This document shows positions 30,342-39,461 of a stretch of 64,000 nt of DNA, in pieces. The notes below the pieces were generated by a model. That model saw only the letters and a program-made list of their open reading frames with translations. It did not search any database and had not been told where the DNA came from. The position numbers were made by a program, and so were the translations under genes. The DNA comes from an uncultured Oscillospiraceae bacterium (GTDB taxonomy: Bacteria > Bacillota > Clostridia > Oscillospirales > Oscillospiraceae): contig CAKTPO010000001.1 of assembly GCA_934591845.1 (NCBI GenBank), forward strand, positions 1-64,000, in the 5' to 3' direction. Positions within the stretch are counted from its first letter, which is position 1. Each line of letters opens with the position of its first letter.

Positions 30342-31404
30342 ACATTTAAAGCTATCGATTTTCGGACAATCCCACGGTCCTGCCATTGGGATGGTACTGG
30401 ACGGCATTCCTGGGGGCTTGCCCGTGGATATGGAGGCCCTGGCCGATTTTCTCCGCCGCCGGGCCCCGGGGCAAAACGCCTATTCGACCCCCAGGAAAGA
30501 GGGGGATGTACCGGAATTTTTAGGAGGGCTGGTAAATGATATTACCTGCGGTGCCCCCATTGCCGCCCAAATCCGGAATACCAATACCCGCTCCGGGGAC
30601 TATGAAGACCTAAAGAACAGTCCCCGGCCGGGGCATGGGGATTACACCGCCCAAATCAAATACGGCGGCTTCCAGGACAGTGCTGGAGGAGGCCACTTTT
30701 CCGGGCGGCTGACGGCCCCCCTGTGCATTGCAGGAGGCCTTTGCAAGCAATGGCTGGAACGCAAGTCCATCCGCATCGCCGCCCACATTGCTGCCATCGG
30801 AGGCATATGGGATACGCCTTTTGATCCCATAGCACCGCAGCTGGATGGGGTAAACCGGGATTTTCCAACTTTGGATGTCCAAAAAGGCAATGCCATGCAG
30901 GAAAGAATTCAAAATGTCAAGGCCCTGGGAGACAGTGTGGGCGGGATCGTGGAGTGTGCCGTTACCGGGCTTCCGGCAGGACTGGGGGAACCCATGTTTG
31001 GCGGTATGGAAAGTCGGCTGGCCCAAATGCTCTATGGGATCCCTGCGGTAAAAGGCGTGGAATTTGGAGCAGGCTTTGGCGTTGCGGAAATGCTTGGCAG
31101 CGAGAATAATGACCCTTTCCGGGTGGTAAACGGAAAAGTTCTGACGGAAACAAACAACTGCGGCGGTATTTTGGGCGGCATCACCGATGGAATGCCTCTG
31201 ATTTTCCGCATCGCTCTAAAACCCACCCCTTCCATTTCCCTGCCTCAAAAAAGCATCAGTCTCTCTAATATGGAAAATCGGGAGCTTACCGTCAAGGGTC
31301 GCCACGACCCTTGCATTGTACCCCGGGCTGTGCCAGTGGTGGAAGCGGCGGCGGCCATTGTTTTGATGGATGTATTACTGGGTGAGGGCAACTTTCGCCC
31401 CTGA
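30322..31404 (+). CDS. aroC: chorismate synthase
   Basis: This 360-residue enzyme uses reduced flavin to turn EPSP into chorismate. It starts MSSTYGEHLKLSIFGQSHGP and carries the family blocks RRRAPGQNAYSTPRKE, HGDYTAQIKYGG and AGGGHFSGRLTAP. The ATG at 30322 follows GGGAGG within the end of aroA; the longer frame from 30187 is in aroA's coding region and is rejected. Confidence 0.95.
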   Translation: MSSTYGEHLKLSIFGQSHGPAIGMVLDGIPGGLPVDMEALADFLRRRAPGQNAYSTPRKEGDVPEFLGGLVNDITCGAPIAAQIRNTNTRSGDYEDLKNSPRPGHGDYTAQIKYGGFQDSAGGGHFSGRLTAPLCIAGGLCKQWLERKSIRIAAHIAAIGGIWDTPFDPIAPQLDGVNRDFPTLDVQKGNAMQERIQNVKALGDSVGGIVECAVTGLPAGLGEPMFGGMESRLAQMLYGIPAVKGVEFGAGFGVAEMLGSENNDPFRVVNGKVLTETNNCGGILGGITDGMPLIFRIALKPTPSISLPQKSISLSNMENRELTVKGRHDPCIVPRAVPVVEAAAAIVLMDVLLGEGNFRP

Positions 31405-31415
31405 GGAGAACAAGT

Positions 31416-32558
31416 ATGGATTTAAAAGAACTAAGGGCGCAGATTGATGAAATCGATGATGAACTCGTCAAGCTATTCTGCAAAAGAATGGACATTGCGG
31501 CCCAGGTGGCAGACTATAAAAAAGAAAACGGGCTTCCTATTTTTGTGCCGGCCCGGGAACGGGAGAAGCTTCAGGACGTTTCCCAAAAAGCGGGACCGGA
31601 AATGGCCGCCTACACACGGACGCTGTATTCCATGCTCTTTGAGCTGAGCCGCAGTTATCAGAAGAAGCGCAACGGCGAAGACCCGGAGCTGTATGAAAAA
31701 ATCTCCCAGGCCATCCGGGAAACGCCGGTGCTGTTCCCCCAGGAAGCCATGGTGGCCTGTCAGGGTGTGGAGGGAGCCTATTCCCAGCTGGCCTGTGAGA
31801 AGGTATTCAAAACCCCCATGATCCGGTATTTCAGAACCTTTGACGAGGTTTTTCAGGCGATTGATGATGGCCTTTGCAAATATGGTGTACTTCCTATTGA
31901 AAACTCCACTGCCGGGTCTGTAACCAAGGTGTATGATCTGATGCTGCAACATGATTTTTACATCGTCAGAAGCTTCCGGCTGAAAATCGACCACAATCTG
32001 TTGGCTGCCCCTGGGGCAAAAATGGAAGATATTCGGGTGATTTATTCCCATGAACAGGCCATCAATCAGTGCAGCGGCTTTCTGCACAATCTGAAAAACG
32101 TCAATGTGGTGGCAGTGGCCAATACGGCAGTGGCATCAGAAATGGTGGCATCCTCCGGGCGACAGGATGTGGCGGCCATCAGCAGCCGCGCCTGCATGGA
32201 GCTGTATGGGCTGGAAAACCTGGCTTCTTCTATCCAGGATAAGGGAAACAACCGCACACGGTTCATCTGTATCAGCAAGAATCTGGAGATTTTTCCGGGG
32301 GCGGACAAGACCAGCATTATGATGGTCTTAAATCACAAACCCGGTGCGCTCTATAAAGTCCTTGCCAGAATCTACGCCTTGGGAATCAACGTTACGAAGC
32401 TGGAATCCCGGCCAATACCGGAACGGGACTTTGAGTTTATGTTCTATTTCGATTTGGAAACCTCCATCTATTCCCAGGAGTTCCGGGAGCTTATGGGAGA
32501 ATTGAAGGAATTCTGCGAGGAATTTAAGTACCTGGGAAGCTTTTCGGAGGTGGTCTGA
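31416..32558 (+). CDS. pheA: bifunctional chorismate mutase / prephenate dehydratase
   Basis: This 380-residue P-protein rearranges chorismate to prephenate and dehydrates it to phenylpyruvate. Residues 1-85 are an AroQ-type helical mutase (LKELRAQIDEIDDELVKLF). The dehydratase domain follows, with VACQGVEGAYSQLA, LPIENSTAGSV and a Thr in GNNRTRF. The C-terminal ACT domain (about 292-370) has NHKPGALYKVL and LESRP, which bind phenylalanine, so feedback inhibition is expected. AGGAG precedes the ATG and aroEK follows with no gap. Confidence 0.95.
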   Translation: MDLKELRAQIDEIDDELVKLFCKRMDIAAQVADYKKENGLPIFVPAREREKLQDVSQKAGPEMAAYTRTLYSMLFELSRSYQKKRNGEDPELYEKISQAIRETPVLFPQEAMVACQGVEGAYSQLACEKVFKTPMIRYFRTFDEVFQAIDDGLCKYGVLPIENSTAGSVTKVYDLMLQHDFYIVRSFRLKIDHNLLAAPGAKMEDIRVIYSHEQAINQCSGFLHNLKNVNVVAVANTAVASEMVASSGRQDVAAISSRACMELYGLENLASSIQDKGNNRTRFICISKNLEIFPGADKTSIMMVLNHKPGALYKVLARIYALGINVTKLESRPIPERDFEFMFYFDLETSIYSQEFRELMGELKEFCEEFKYLGSFSEVV

Positions 32559-33791
32559 ATGAAATGCGGTTTGCTTGGTAAAACCCTGGGACATAGCTAC
32601 TCCCCTCAAATCCACAAGAAACTGGCCTCCTACAGCTATTGTCTGTTTGAAAAGGAGCCTCAGGAGCTGGAGCAGTTTCTTCGGTTTGGAGACTTTCAAG
32701 GACTCAATGTCACCATCCCCTATAAAAAAGAGGTCATTCCCTTTTTGGATGCCCTTTCTCCCACCGCCCGGAAGCTTGGTGCCGTCAATACCATTGTTCG
32801 GCAGCCGGATGGAACACTTATTGGACACAATACGGATTTTTTCGGCTTTAAGACCATGTTAAAGGCAAGCGGTATCTCTGTCTCCGGGAAAAAGGCTCTG
32901 GTCTGCGGCAGCGGCGGTGCTTCCAACACGGCCCAGGCGGTTCTGCGGGAGTCCGGGGCCAATGTAGTAGTCCTGTCCCGCTCCGGCCCGGACAACTACC
33001 GGAATCTGGAAAAACATCGGGATGCCGCCTTGATCGTCAATACCACGCCCTTGGGGATGTATCCCAATGTGGAGGAAGCGGCCATTGAAGATTTGAGCCA
33101 GTTTCCAAGACTGGAAGGGGTACTGGATGTGATTTACAATCCCGCCAGAACAAAGCTCCTTCTGGAAGCAGAAAAGCGGGGCCTGCCAGCCGTCAACGGG
33201 CTGCTGATGCTGGTGGCTCAGGCAAAGGAAAGTGCGGAATGGTTTACAGGAACGCTTATTGATGACCGCTGCATCCAGAGCATTTATGAGGACTTGCGGC
33301 GGGAAATGGAAAACATCATCCTCATCGGTATGCCTGGTTCCGGGAAAACCACCATTGGGAAACTACTTGCCCAGTGCCTGGGGCGGGTGTTTGTAGATGC
33401 AGATGCAGTTTTGGAGCAGCGGGCAGGACGGCCCATCACCCAGATCATCCCTCTGGAAGGCGAAGCCGTGTTCAGAGCGATGGAAACAGAGGTTCTGCAA
33501 GATTTAGGGAAGCATTCTGGACTGGTTCTTGCCACTGGTGGCGGATGTGTCACAAGACCTGAAAACTACAGTGCGTTGCACCGAAACGGTACCATTGTTT
33601 GGTTGCAACGTCCGACTGCTCTCCTGCCTACAGAAGGCAGGCCCCTGTCCGTGGCCGGACACTTGGAGGAGCTGTATCAGAAACGTGCGCCGCTATATGG
33701 AGCCTTTGAAGATATTACTGTAGAAAACTGCGGTACACCCCAGGAAACGGTAGCGGAAATTCTGAAAAAGCTAGGAACGGGAGGTACATAA
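32559..33791 (+). CDS. aroE-aroK: fused shikimate dehydrogenase-shikimate kinase
   Basis: This 410-residue fusion catalyses two non-adjacent reactions. Residues 1-248 are AroE: GKTLGHSYSPQIH, the catalytic Lys in NVTIPYKKE, the Asp in GHNTDFFG, and the nucleotide loop CGSGGASNTAQ. Residues 250-410 are AroK: Walker A GMPGSGKTTIGK, VDADAVLE, the GGGCVTR loop and the lid arginine in EGRPLS. Residue 250 is a Met preceded by a GCGGCGGG tract, so a separate AroK could be made by internal initiation at 33306. The ATG directly follows the pheA stop. All key residues appear intact. Confidence 0.93.
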   Translation: MKCGLLGKTLGHSYSPQIHKKLASYSYCLFEKEPQELEQFLRFGDFQGLNVTIPYKKEVIPFLDALSPTARKLGAVNTIVRQPDGTLIGHNTDFFGFKTMLKASGISVSGKKALVCGSGGASNTAQAVLRESGANVVVLSRSGPDNYRNLEKHRDAALIVNTTPLGMYPNVEEAAIEDLSQFPRLEGVLDVIYNPARTKLLLEAEKRGLPAVNGLLMLVAQAKESAEWFTGTLIDDRCIQSIYEDLRREMENIILIGMPGSGKTTIGKLLAQCLGRVFVDADAVLEQRAGRPITQIIPLEGEAVFRAMETEVLQDLGKHSGLVLATGGGCVTRPENYSALHRNGTIVWLQRPTALLPTEGRPLSVAGHLEELYQKRAPLYGAFEDITVENCGTPQETVAEILKKLGTGGT

Positions 33792-34231
33792 TGAAGCTGC
33801 TTGTCTTAAACGGGCCAAATATCAACATGCTGGGTATTCGGGAGCCGGGGATTTACGGAAAGCAAACCTTTTCCGATTTGTTGCAGTTGTTGGAGGACAC
33901 CGGCAAGAAATTGGGCGTGGAGGTAGAACAATACCAATCCAACCATGAGGGCTGTCTGGTAGATAAAATTCAGCAGGCTTTCGGCTGTGTAGACGGCATT
34001 GTCATCAATCCCGCTGCCTACACCCATACCAGTGTGGCCATTCTGGATGCCTTAAAAGCGGTTTCTATTCCAGCGGTGGAGGTTCACATCTCCGATGTGG
34101 ACAGTCGGGAATCTTTCCGGCAAATCTCCTATGCCGGTATGTACTGCGAGAAGACCATTAAAGGCCATGGGTTAGAGGGCTATGCAATGGCCATGCGATA
34201 CCTCTGGGAGAAGTACGGACAAATCCATTGA
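33791..34231 (+). CDS. aroQ: 3-dehydroquinate dehydratase, type II
   Basis: This 146-residue dodecameric enzyme dehydrates 3-dehydroquinate to 3-dehydroshikimate. LVLNGPNINMLGIREPGIYG carries the catalytic Tyr, YQSNHEGCLVDKIQ and INPAAYTHTSVAI follow, and VEVHISDVDSRESFR contains the catalytic His. The start shares one base with the aroEK stop (TAATG). It completes the shikimate pathway within the operon. The promoter of the next gene overlaps its stop codon. Confidence 0.95.
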   Translation: MKLLVLNGPNINMLGIREPGIYGKQTFSDLLQLLEDTGKKLGVEVEQYQSNHEGCLVDKIQQAFGCVDGIVINPAAYTHTSVAILDALKAVSIPAVEVHISDVDSRESFRQISYAGMYCEKTIKGHGLEGYAMAMRYLWEKYGQIH

Positions 34232-34256
34232 CATTGTTTTCGGTTTTTGGTATTCT
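34228..34256 (+). promoter_or_regulatory. SigA-type promoter of the GT4 gene after the aro operon
   Basis: TTGACA (34228-34233, overlapping the aroQ stop), 17 bases, TATTCT (34251-34256). It suggests the GT4 gene has its own transcript. Confidence 0.75.
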
Positions 34257-34286
34257 TGACATAAATCTCATGCAAGGGGTGTGACT

Positions 34287-35606
34287 ATGAAAGAAACCAT
34301 CTGTCTGCTGAACGATTCCTTTCCCCCGGTGATCGATGGCGTTGCCAACGCGGTGGTAAATTACGCAAAAAATCTCTCTGATGCCGGTGAAAATCCGGTG
34401 GTCATCACGCCGGAGTATCCCGGTGCGGATGATTCCTCTTTCCCCTACCCGGTCTTTCGGTACCCGGCCCTGGATTTGCGGAATCGCACTGCCGGATATA
34501 TGGCAGGTATCCCTTTCGCCCCGGACTTGCTGCGCCGATTGGATGGCAACCAGGTGGGGCTTCTGCACAGCCACTGCCCCATTGTTTCCAATATGCTGGG
34601 CAGAGAACTACGGCAGGTGCTGGATGTTCCCCTTGTAATGACCTACCATACCAAATTCGATGTGGATATTGCCAACCTGATTCGAAGCAAAGCCTTGCAA
34701 GAGGGCAGCAAACGGGCACTTCTGGAAAATATCAACGCCTGTGATGAGGTCTGGGCCGTCAGTCAGGGGGCTGCGGAAAATCTGCGGGCATTGGGCTACG
34801 AGGGCGACTGTGTGATCATGTACAACGGTGTAGATTTGCCCCGGGGCAGAGTCAGCCAGGAACTGATTGCAGAAGTGACTGCCGGATTTGACCTGCCTGA
34901 GGACGTTCCTCTGTATCTCTTTGTAGGCCGCATTATGTGGTATAAGGGCTTGCGTATTACCTTAGATGCCCTGGCCATGCTGAATGCCAAAGAAAAAGAT
35001 TTTCGCATGGTATTTGTAGGCGGCGGCGGGGACTATGATGCTGTAAAAGCCTACGCCCAGGAATTGGGCCTTACGGACAAGTGCTTTTTCGCCGGACCCC
35101 AGGCTGACCGGGAAAAGCTGCGGGCCTGGTACTGCCGGGCAGATCTGTTTTTGTTCCCCTCTACTTTTGACACCAACGGTCTGGTTGTACGGGAAGCGGC
35201 TGCTTGCGGTCTGGGGGCTGTATTGATCAAAGGCAGCTGTGCGGCCGAGGGCATTACAGACGACCGTAACGGGCTTTTGATTGAAGAAACCGCCCAGAGC
35301 ATGGCGACCTGTTTGGAACACCTCCAAAAGTCATCCATGGCCTCCATCGGTCAAAAGGCCCAGCAGGAGCTTTACATCAGCTGGGAGGAAGCGGTATCTG
35401 CTGCCCGGGAGCGGTATCAAATCGTCATAGAGCAATACAAAAGCGGTAAATATATCCGCCACCGGAAAGCTCTGGAACCCATGTTCAAAGTCAATGGCGA
35501 GCTGATGGAGGGGCTGGCACGGCTGGAAGAACGTCGGGAAGCCCTGCAAAAACGGCTATCCGATGCGGTAGAAGAATCCAAAGAACATCTGAAAGATATG
35601 TTCTAA
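34287..35606 (+). CDS. GT4 family glycosyltransferase, glycolipid-synthase-like
   Basis: This 439-residue GT-B enzyme resembles 1,2-diacylglycerol glucosyltransferases. It has LNDSFPPVIDGVANAV at the N-terminus, HSHCPIVSNMLGRELR and TYHTKFD in the acceptor domain, then FVGRIMWYKGLRITLDAL and FPSTFDTNGLVVREAAACG in the donor domain. The last 50 residues form a charged helix (LEERREALQKRLSDAVEES), as in membrane-associated relatives. The ATG at 34287 follows AAGGGG by 7 bases; a GTG at 34281 is an alternative. The lipid or glycan acceptor is inferred. Confidence 0.82.
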   Translation: MKETICLLNDSFPPVIDGVANAVVNYAKNLSDAGENPVVITPEYPGADDSSFPYPVFRYPALDLRNRTAGYMAGIPFAPDLLRRLDGNQVGLLHSHCPIVSNMLGRELRQVLDVPLVMTYHTKFDVDIANLIRSKALQEGSKRALLENINACDEVWAVSQGAAENLRALGYEGDCVIMYNGVDLPRGRVSQELIAEVTAGFDLPEDVPLYLFVGRIMWYKGLRITLDALAMLNAKEKDFRMVFVGGGGDYDAVKAYAQELGLTDKCFFAGPQADREKLRAWYCRADLFLFPSTFDTNGLVVREAAACGLGAVLIKGSCAAEGITDDRNGLLIEETAQSMATCLEHLQKSSMASIGQKAQQELYISWEEAVSAARERYQIVIEQYKSGKYIRHRKALEPMFKVNGELMEGLARLEERREALQKRLSDAVEESKEHLKDMF

Positions 35607-35660
35607 AAATTACCTTCCCCTGAAAGCAAGGGAAAAATCAGAAAGAAAGCGGCGAATACT

Positions 35661-36668
35661 ATGCGCACCATCACGATTCCAGAACACTACTCCCCCGCCC
35701 TGGATGCCTACGACACCCAGCGGGCCATTGCCTACATCAAGCAAACCTTTCAGCAAGAGTTTTCCAGTGCCTTAAACCTGAAGCGGGTATCTGCACCTCT
35801 GTTTGTAACGGAGGATTCTGGCCTGAATGACAACCTGAATGGCTACGAGCGGCCTGTCAGCTTTGATATTCCCGCCGTGCAGAAGGATGCCCAGGTCGTT
35901 CACTCCCTGGCCAAGTGGAAGCGGCTTGCCCTCAAGAGGTATCATTTTACCGTGGGCAATGGACTCTACACAGATATGAACGCCATCCGCCGGGACGAGG
36001 AACTGGACAACATTCACTCTATTTACGTAGACCAGTGGGACTGGGAAAAGGTCATTACCCGGGAAAACCGGAATCTGGACTACCTAAAACTCATTGTGGA
36101 GGCCATTGTGCGCTCTATTTGTGACACCAATGACCGGCTTCATGTCCGTTATCCGCAGCTGCGGGTTTCTCTGAGCCGGGACGTGAGTTTTATTACAACC
36201 CAGGAACTGGAAGACCTGTATCCGGATTTGACCCCCTCTCAGCGGGAAAATGCCTACGTCAAAGAGCATCCTACAAGCTGCATTATGCAGATCGGTGGGG
36301 CCCTGCGCTCCGGGAAGCCCCATGATGGCCGTGCGCCGGACTATGATGATTGGGAGCTGAACTGCGATATTTTCTTCTGGGATACGGTGCTAAACCGTGC
36401 TTTAGAGATTTCCTCCATGGGTATCCGCGTGGATGCGGCATCTCTTGACCGGCAGCTGCGCTTGGCAAACTGCGATGACCGCAGAGGCCTTCCCTTCCAC
36501 CAAATGCTCTTAAATGATGAACTGCCTTTGACCATTGGCGGCGGCATCGGCCAGTCCCGGCTTTCCATGCTGCTTATGGGCTGTGCCCACATCGGGGAAG
36601 TTCAATCCAGCATTTGGGACAAGGAGACTCTGGAGGTCTGCGACAAAGCCGGAATCCCTCTGCTGTAA
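35661..36668 (+). CDS. asnA: aspartate-ammonia ligase (asparagine synthetase A)
   Basis: This 335-residue enzyme makes asparagine from aspartate, ammonia and ATP with AMP formation. Its fold is related to class II aspartyl-tRNA synthetase. Family blocks are YIKQTFQQEFSSALNLKRVSAP, ERPVSFDIP, HSLAKWKR, YTDMNAIRRDEELDN, VDQWDWEK and GGGIGQSRL. The ribosome site is weak (AAAGCGGCG). It is followed at once by a GC-rich hairpin (36687-36709). Confidence 0.95.
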   Translation: MRTITIPEHYSPALDAYDTQRAIAYIKQTFQQEFSSALNLKRVSAPLFVTEDSGLNDNLNGYERPVSFDIPAVQKDAQVVHSLAKWKRLALKRYHFTVGNGLYTDMNAIRRDEELDNIHSIYVDQWDWEKVITRENRNLDYLKLIVEAIVRSICDTNDRLHVRYPQLRVSLSRDVSFITTQELEDLYPDLTPSQRENAYVKEHPTSCIMQIGGALRSGKPHDGRAPDYDDWELNCDIFFWDTVLNRALEISSMGIRVDAASLDRQLRLANCDDRRGLPFHQMLLNDELPLTIGGGIGQSRLSMLLMGCAHIGEVQSSIWDKETLEVCDKAGIPLL

Positions 36669-36686
36669 AAACACCCTCGAAAAAAC

Positions 36687-36709
36687 GGGGCGGCAATTTT
36701 GCCGCCCCT
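36687..36709. terminator. GC-rich hairpin after asnA, weak terminator candidate
   Basis: GGGGCGGCAATTTTGCCGCCCC is a perfect palindrome, but only a TGATTT tail follows on the plus strand, so termination may be partial. Confidence 0.45.
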
Positions 36710-36731
36710 GATTTATGAAAGGATGCGCATT

Positions 36732-37571
36732 ATGAAGCGATTTCGGAAGGTTTATCTGGAAATTTCCAATAAATGCAACCTTTCCTGTACCTTTTGCCCA
36801 GGCACCAAGCGAGAAAAGGGTGTTTTAACAGAAGACCGTTTTCTTTTGGCACTGGAACAGTTGCGCCCTTATACGGACTTTTTGTATTTTCACCTGATGG
36901 GAGAGCCGCTGTGTCATCCAAAGCTGGAACAATACCTGACTCTTGCCGGAGAGAAAGGCTTTCGGGTCATCCTGACAACCAACGGTACCTTGCTGCGTAG
37001 CCGGCAGGAGGTGCTGTTAAATGCCCCGGCGCTCCACAAAATCAATATTTCACTCCACGCTTTTGAAGCAAACGATTTGTCCGTTCCCTTTGAAAGCTAT
37101 TTACAGGACTGCCTTGCCTTCGGCCAGGCGGCTCAGGGAAAGAAAATCGTGGTTTACAGACTTTGGAACAGCGGCGGTGCAGACAAGCGAAACGAAGAAA
37201 TCCTGCATGCTCTGCATCGGGCTTTTCCGGCGCCCTGGGTTCCTGGTCGCAAAGGTACTGCCATTGGAGACCGGGTTTTCCTGGAGCCCGACGATAAATT
37301 TGACTGGCCGGACCTGTCAGCTCCGGAAATGCCGGGCCCTTACTTCTGCTACGGACTGCGAGATCAGCTTGGCGTTCTTTGGGACGGCACGGTGGTGCCC
37401 TGCTGCCTGGATCACGAGGGCGACATTAAACTTGGCAATCTATTTGAGGAGGATTTGGGAGAAATACTGGCATCTCCCAGAGCAAAAGCCATTTTTGAAG
37501 GCTTTTCTGATCACCAGGCCCCAGAGCCCCTGTGTCGCCGCTGCGGCTATGCAGCCAGATTCAAGAAATAG
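36732..37571 (+). CDS. radical SAM/SPASM domain protein
   Basis: This 279-residue protein starts KVYLEISNKCNLSCTFCPGT with the CxxxCxxC cluster motif. A C-terminal segment carries VVPCCLDHEGDIKLGNL and CRRCGY, a SPASM-type auxiliary cluster site. The ATG at 36732 is preferred because AAAGGA lies 9 bases upstream. The protein is short for SPASM enzymes (often 330-400). No peptide or sugar substrate gene is evident; a convergent pyruvyl transferase gene lies 7 bases downstream. Confidence 0.8.
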   Translation: MKRFRKVYLEISNKCNLSCTFCPGTKREKGVLTEDRFLLALEQLRPYTDFLYFHLMGEPLCHPKLEQYLTLAGEKGFRVILTTNGTLLRSRQEVLLNAPALHKINISLHAFEANDLSVPFESYLQDCLAFGQAAQGKKIVVYRLWNSGGADKRNEEILHALHRAFPAPWVPGRKGTAIGDRVFLEPDDKFDWPDLSAPEMPGPYFCYGLRDQLGVLWDGTVVPCCLDHEGDIKLGNLFEEDLGEILASPRAKAIFEGFSDHQAPEPLCRRCGYAARFKK

Positions 37572-37578
37572 TTTTCGC

Positions 37579-38628
37579 TCAGGGCTTCAAAAATTGGTCC
37601 AGCCCTGCAAATTGATCTTCAGCATCCCGGCGAAGCGCCCCGATGTCCAGCCGGCCGGCATTCAACAAGCAGGCATCCAGCAAGGCTTGACCGGTCGTAG
37701 TCTCCCCTGCCAGCGCATTCCATATCGGTCCCTGAAAACCCACGTCCTCCAGGATGTGGGTTTGTTTTTCGTTATAGATGACCGGCAGGACATTTTTTCC
37801 AAGGACCCAGCCCAGAATCATGGCATGGAACCGGGTAGCAACGATGGTTTCGCATTTATTGAGTTCGTAGAGCATCCGTTCGGGAACCCCTGCATAGAGC
37901 ATAGACTTGATGCCTTCCGGATGAGTGGCCCGGTCTATAATTGCCTTCATGGCTTCTCCATCCCCTTCTACGGCGCAAAAGCCCAAAAGACGTACAGGAA
38001 TACCCTGGGAAACACAAAGGTCACACAGTTCAGCAATGGCCCTATAATATCCTTCACGTACCTGTTCTTCCCGGAAACAGCCCTTTGTGCCAACTACACT
38101 GATACCGATGCCGGTTCCTCTTTGCAAAACCTGCCGGGGCCGCCAGCCATAGAGCACATCCGGGGCACAACGAACTGAGGGGATGCCCTCAAAGAGCGCA
38201 CCGGAAAAATGATCACGGAAGCAGCAGTCTGAAAGCTCTGAAAGTGTTTCGCCCAGGATCTTTGTAAAATTCTCCGAATAGCCCTTTTCACAGTTGGCAC
38301 CAATGAGGTAACAAGGGCCATTTTCCTGACCAAAAGAGAGACTGGCACCCTCCCATAGAATGGAGCCCCCAATAACGACCGTACCGTCCAGCCCCTGACC
38401 GTCGAATGCCTCTTTCCGTGGAAGTTTCAAAGCATGGGTCAACTTCCGACGGAACCGGTCTTTGAAGGTAGGAAGCACGATATTAGGCTGCCCCTCAAAA
38501 GAGCGTTGGTTGTCTCCAAGGGCATAGACATAAAACGTTGTATCCCGATACCGTTTTGCCAGCTGCAAAACAAACAAATCGTCCCCTAAATTGGACTGAC
38601 AAAAAGCACGAACATATATTTTTTTCAT
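37579..38628 (-). CDS. polysaccharide pyruvyl transferase family protein (CsaB/WcaK-like)
   Basis: This 349-residue protein begins KKIYVRAFCQSNLGDDLF, the usual start of pyruvyl transferases that add ketal pyruvate to cell-wall or capsule sugars. Further matches are GTVVIGGSILW, CFRDHFS and TRFHAMILGWVLGKNVLPV. The ATG at 38628 has GGGAGGA upstream. A much longer in-frame reading up to 39468 runs antisense through the HAD gene and is rejected. In bacteria with S-layers, CsaB anchors SLH-domain proteins; that role here is only possible. Confidence 0.82.
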   Translation of the reverse strand: MKKIYVRAFCQSNLGDDLFVLQLAKRYRDTTFYVYALGDNQRSFEGQPNIVLPTFKDRFRRKLTHALKLPRKEAFDGQGLDGTVVIGGSILWEGASLSFGQENGPCYLIGANCEKGYSENFTKILGETLSELSDCCFRDHFSGALFEGIPSVRCAPDVLYGWRPRQVLQRGTGIGISVVGTKGCFREEQVREGYYRAIAELCDLCVSQGIPVRLLGFCAVEGDGEAMKAIIDRATHPEGIKSMLYAGVPERMLYELNKCETIVATRFHAMILGWVLGKNVLPVIYNEKQTHILEDVGFQGPIWNALAGETTTGQALLDACLLNAGRLDIGALRRDAEDQFAGLDQFLKP

Positions 38629-38709
38629 TCGGAGCGATTTCCTCCCAGCTTGAGTGGTTGATAAACCCATCATAACACAGAAATCCGGATGCTTCAACCA
38701 GGAACATTC

Positions 38710-38738
38710 TTGCGAATGGAAAAGAATTGTGTTATCAT
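38710..38738 (+). promoter_or_regulatory. promoter of the HAD hydrolase gene
   Basis: TTGCGA (38710-38715), 17 bases, TATCAT (38733-38738), followed by AGAAAGGA before the ATG at 38761. Confidence 0.7.
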
Positions 38739-38760
38739 AGGGAGCAGAAAGGATGATGTT

Positions 38761-39393
38761 ATGAAAGCGGTACTGTTTGACCTGGATGGAACACTGACAG
38801 ACTCCGGAGAAGGGATCATCAATTGCGCCCAATATGCCTTTGCACAGATGGGCTATCCTGTCCCTCCCCGGGAAAAAATGGGTGTGTTTGTTGGGCCGCC
38901 TCTGTGGGATACTTTTGAGAAATTTGGCATTCCCAGGGAGCGGACGGAGGAAGCGGTTCAAGTTTTTCGCAGCCGGTACATTCCTATTGGAAAGTTTGAA
39001 AACAAGCCTTATCCCGGAATCAAGGAGCTTTTGGCTGCGTTGAAGCAGCGAGGGTATCTGCTTTATGTTGCTACCTCCAAGCCGGAAGAAACCGCTGTTG
39101 AGGTTCTGGAACATTTTGATTTGGCAAAATATTTTGACAAAATCTGCGGTGCCGCCATGGAGGGTGGCCGGAACAGCAAAGAAGCGGTGATCGAATACCT
39201 CCTGGAGCAGGTTGGACGGGATGCAGAAAAAACCATGGTCGGAGATACAAAGTACGATGTGATCGGTGCCAAGGCCCATGGTATTCCCACCATTGCTGTC
39301 AGCTGGGGATATGGGGACCTTGAGGAGATCCGTCAGGCAGGCCCCGCTGCCATTGTAGATACGCCGGAGGAACTTCTGCAGCTTTTGAAATAA
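38761..39393 (+). CDS. HAD family hydrolase, phosphoglycolate phosphatase-like
   Basis: This 210-residue protein has the HAD nucleophile motif VLFDLDGTLTDS at residues 4-15, a helical cap, VATSKPE (motif II), and MVGDTKYDVIGAKAHG (motifs III/IV). The cap type and length match Gph/PGP and pyrophosphatase-like members; the substrate is not determined. The ATG at 38761 follows AGAAAGGA. Its convergent neighbour is a CarD-like regulator beyond a shared terminator. Confidence 0.85.
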   Translation: MKAVLFDLDGTLTDSGEGIINCAQYAFAQMGYPVPPREKMGVFVGPPLWDTFEKFGIPRERTEEAVQVFRSRYIPIGKFENKPYPGIKELLAALKQRGYLLYVATSKPEETAVEVLEHFDLAKYFDKICGAAMEGGRNSKEAVIEYLLEQVGRDAEKTMVGDTKYDVIGAKAHGIPTIAVSWGYGDLEEIRQAGPAAIVDTPEELLQLLK

Positions 39394-39428
39394 AGCTCTA
39401 CTTTTCCTTACACACAAAACGCCAAAAA

Positions 39429-39461
39429 ACAGGGACAGCGATTTTGGCCGTCCCTGCTTTT
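39429..39461. terminator. bidirectional terminator between HAD and CarD-like genes
   Basis: CAGGGAC and GTCCCTG form the stem. CTTTTTAT follows on plus and TTTTTTGG on minus. Confidence 0.75.
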
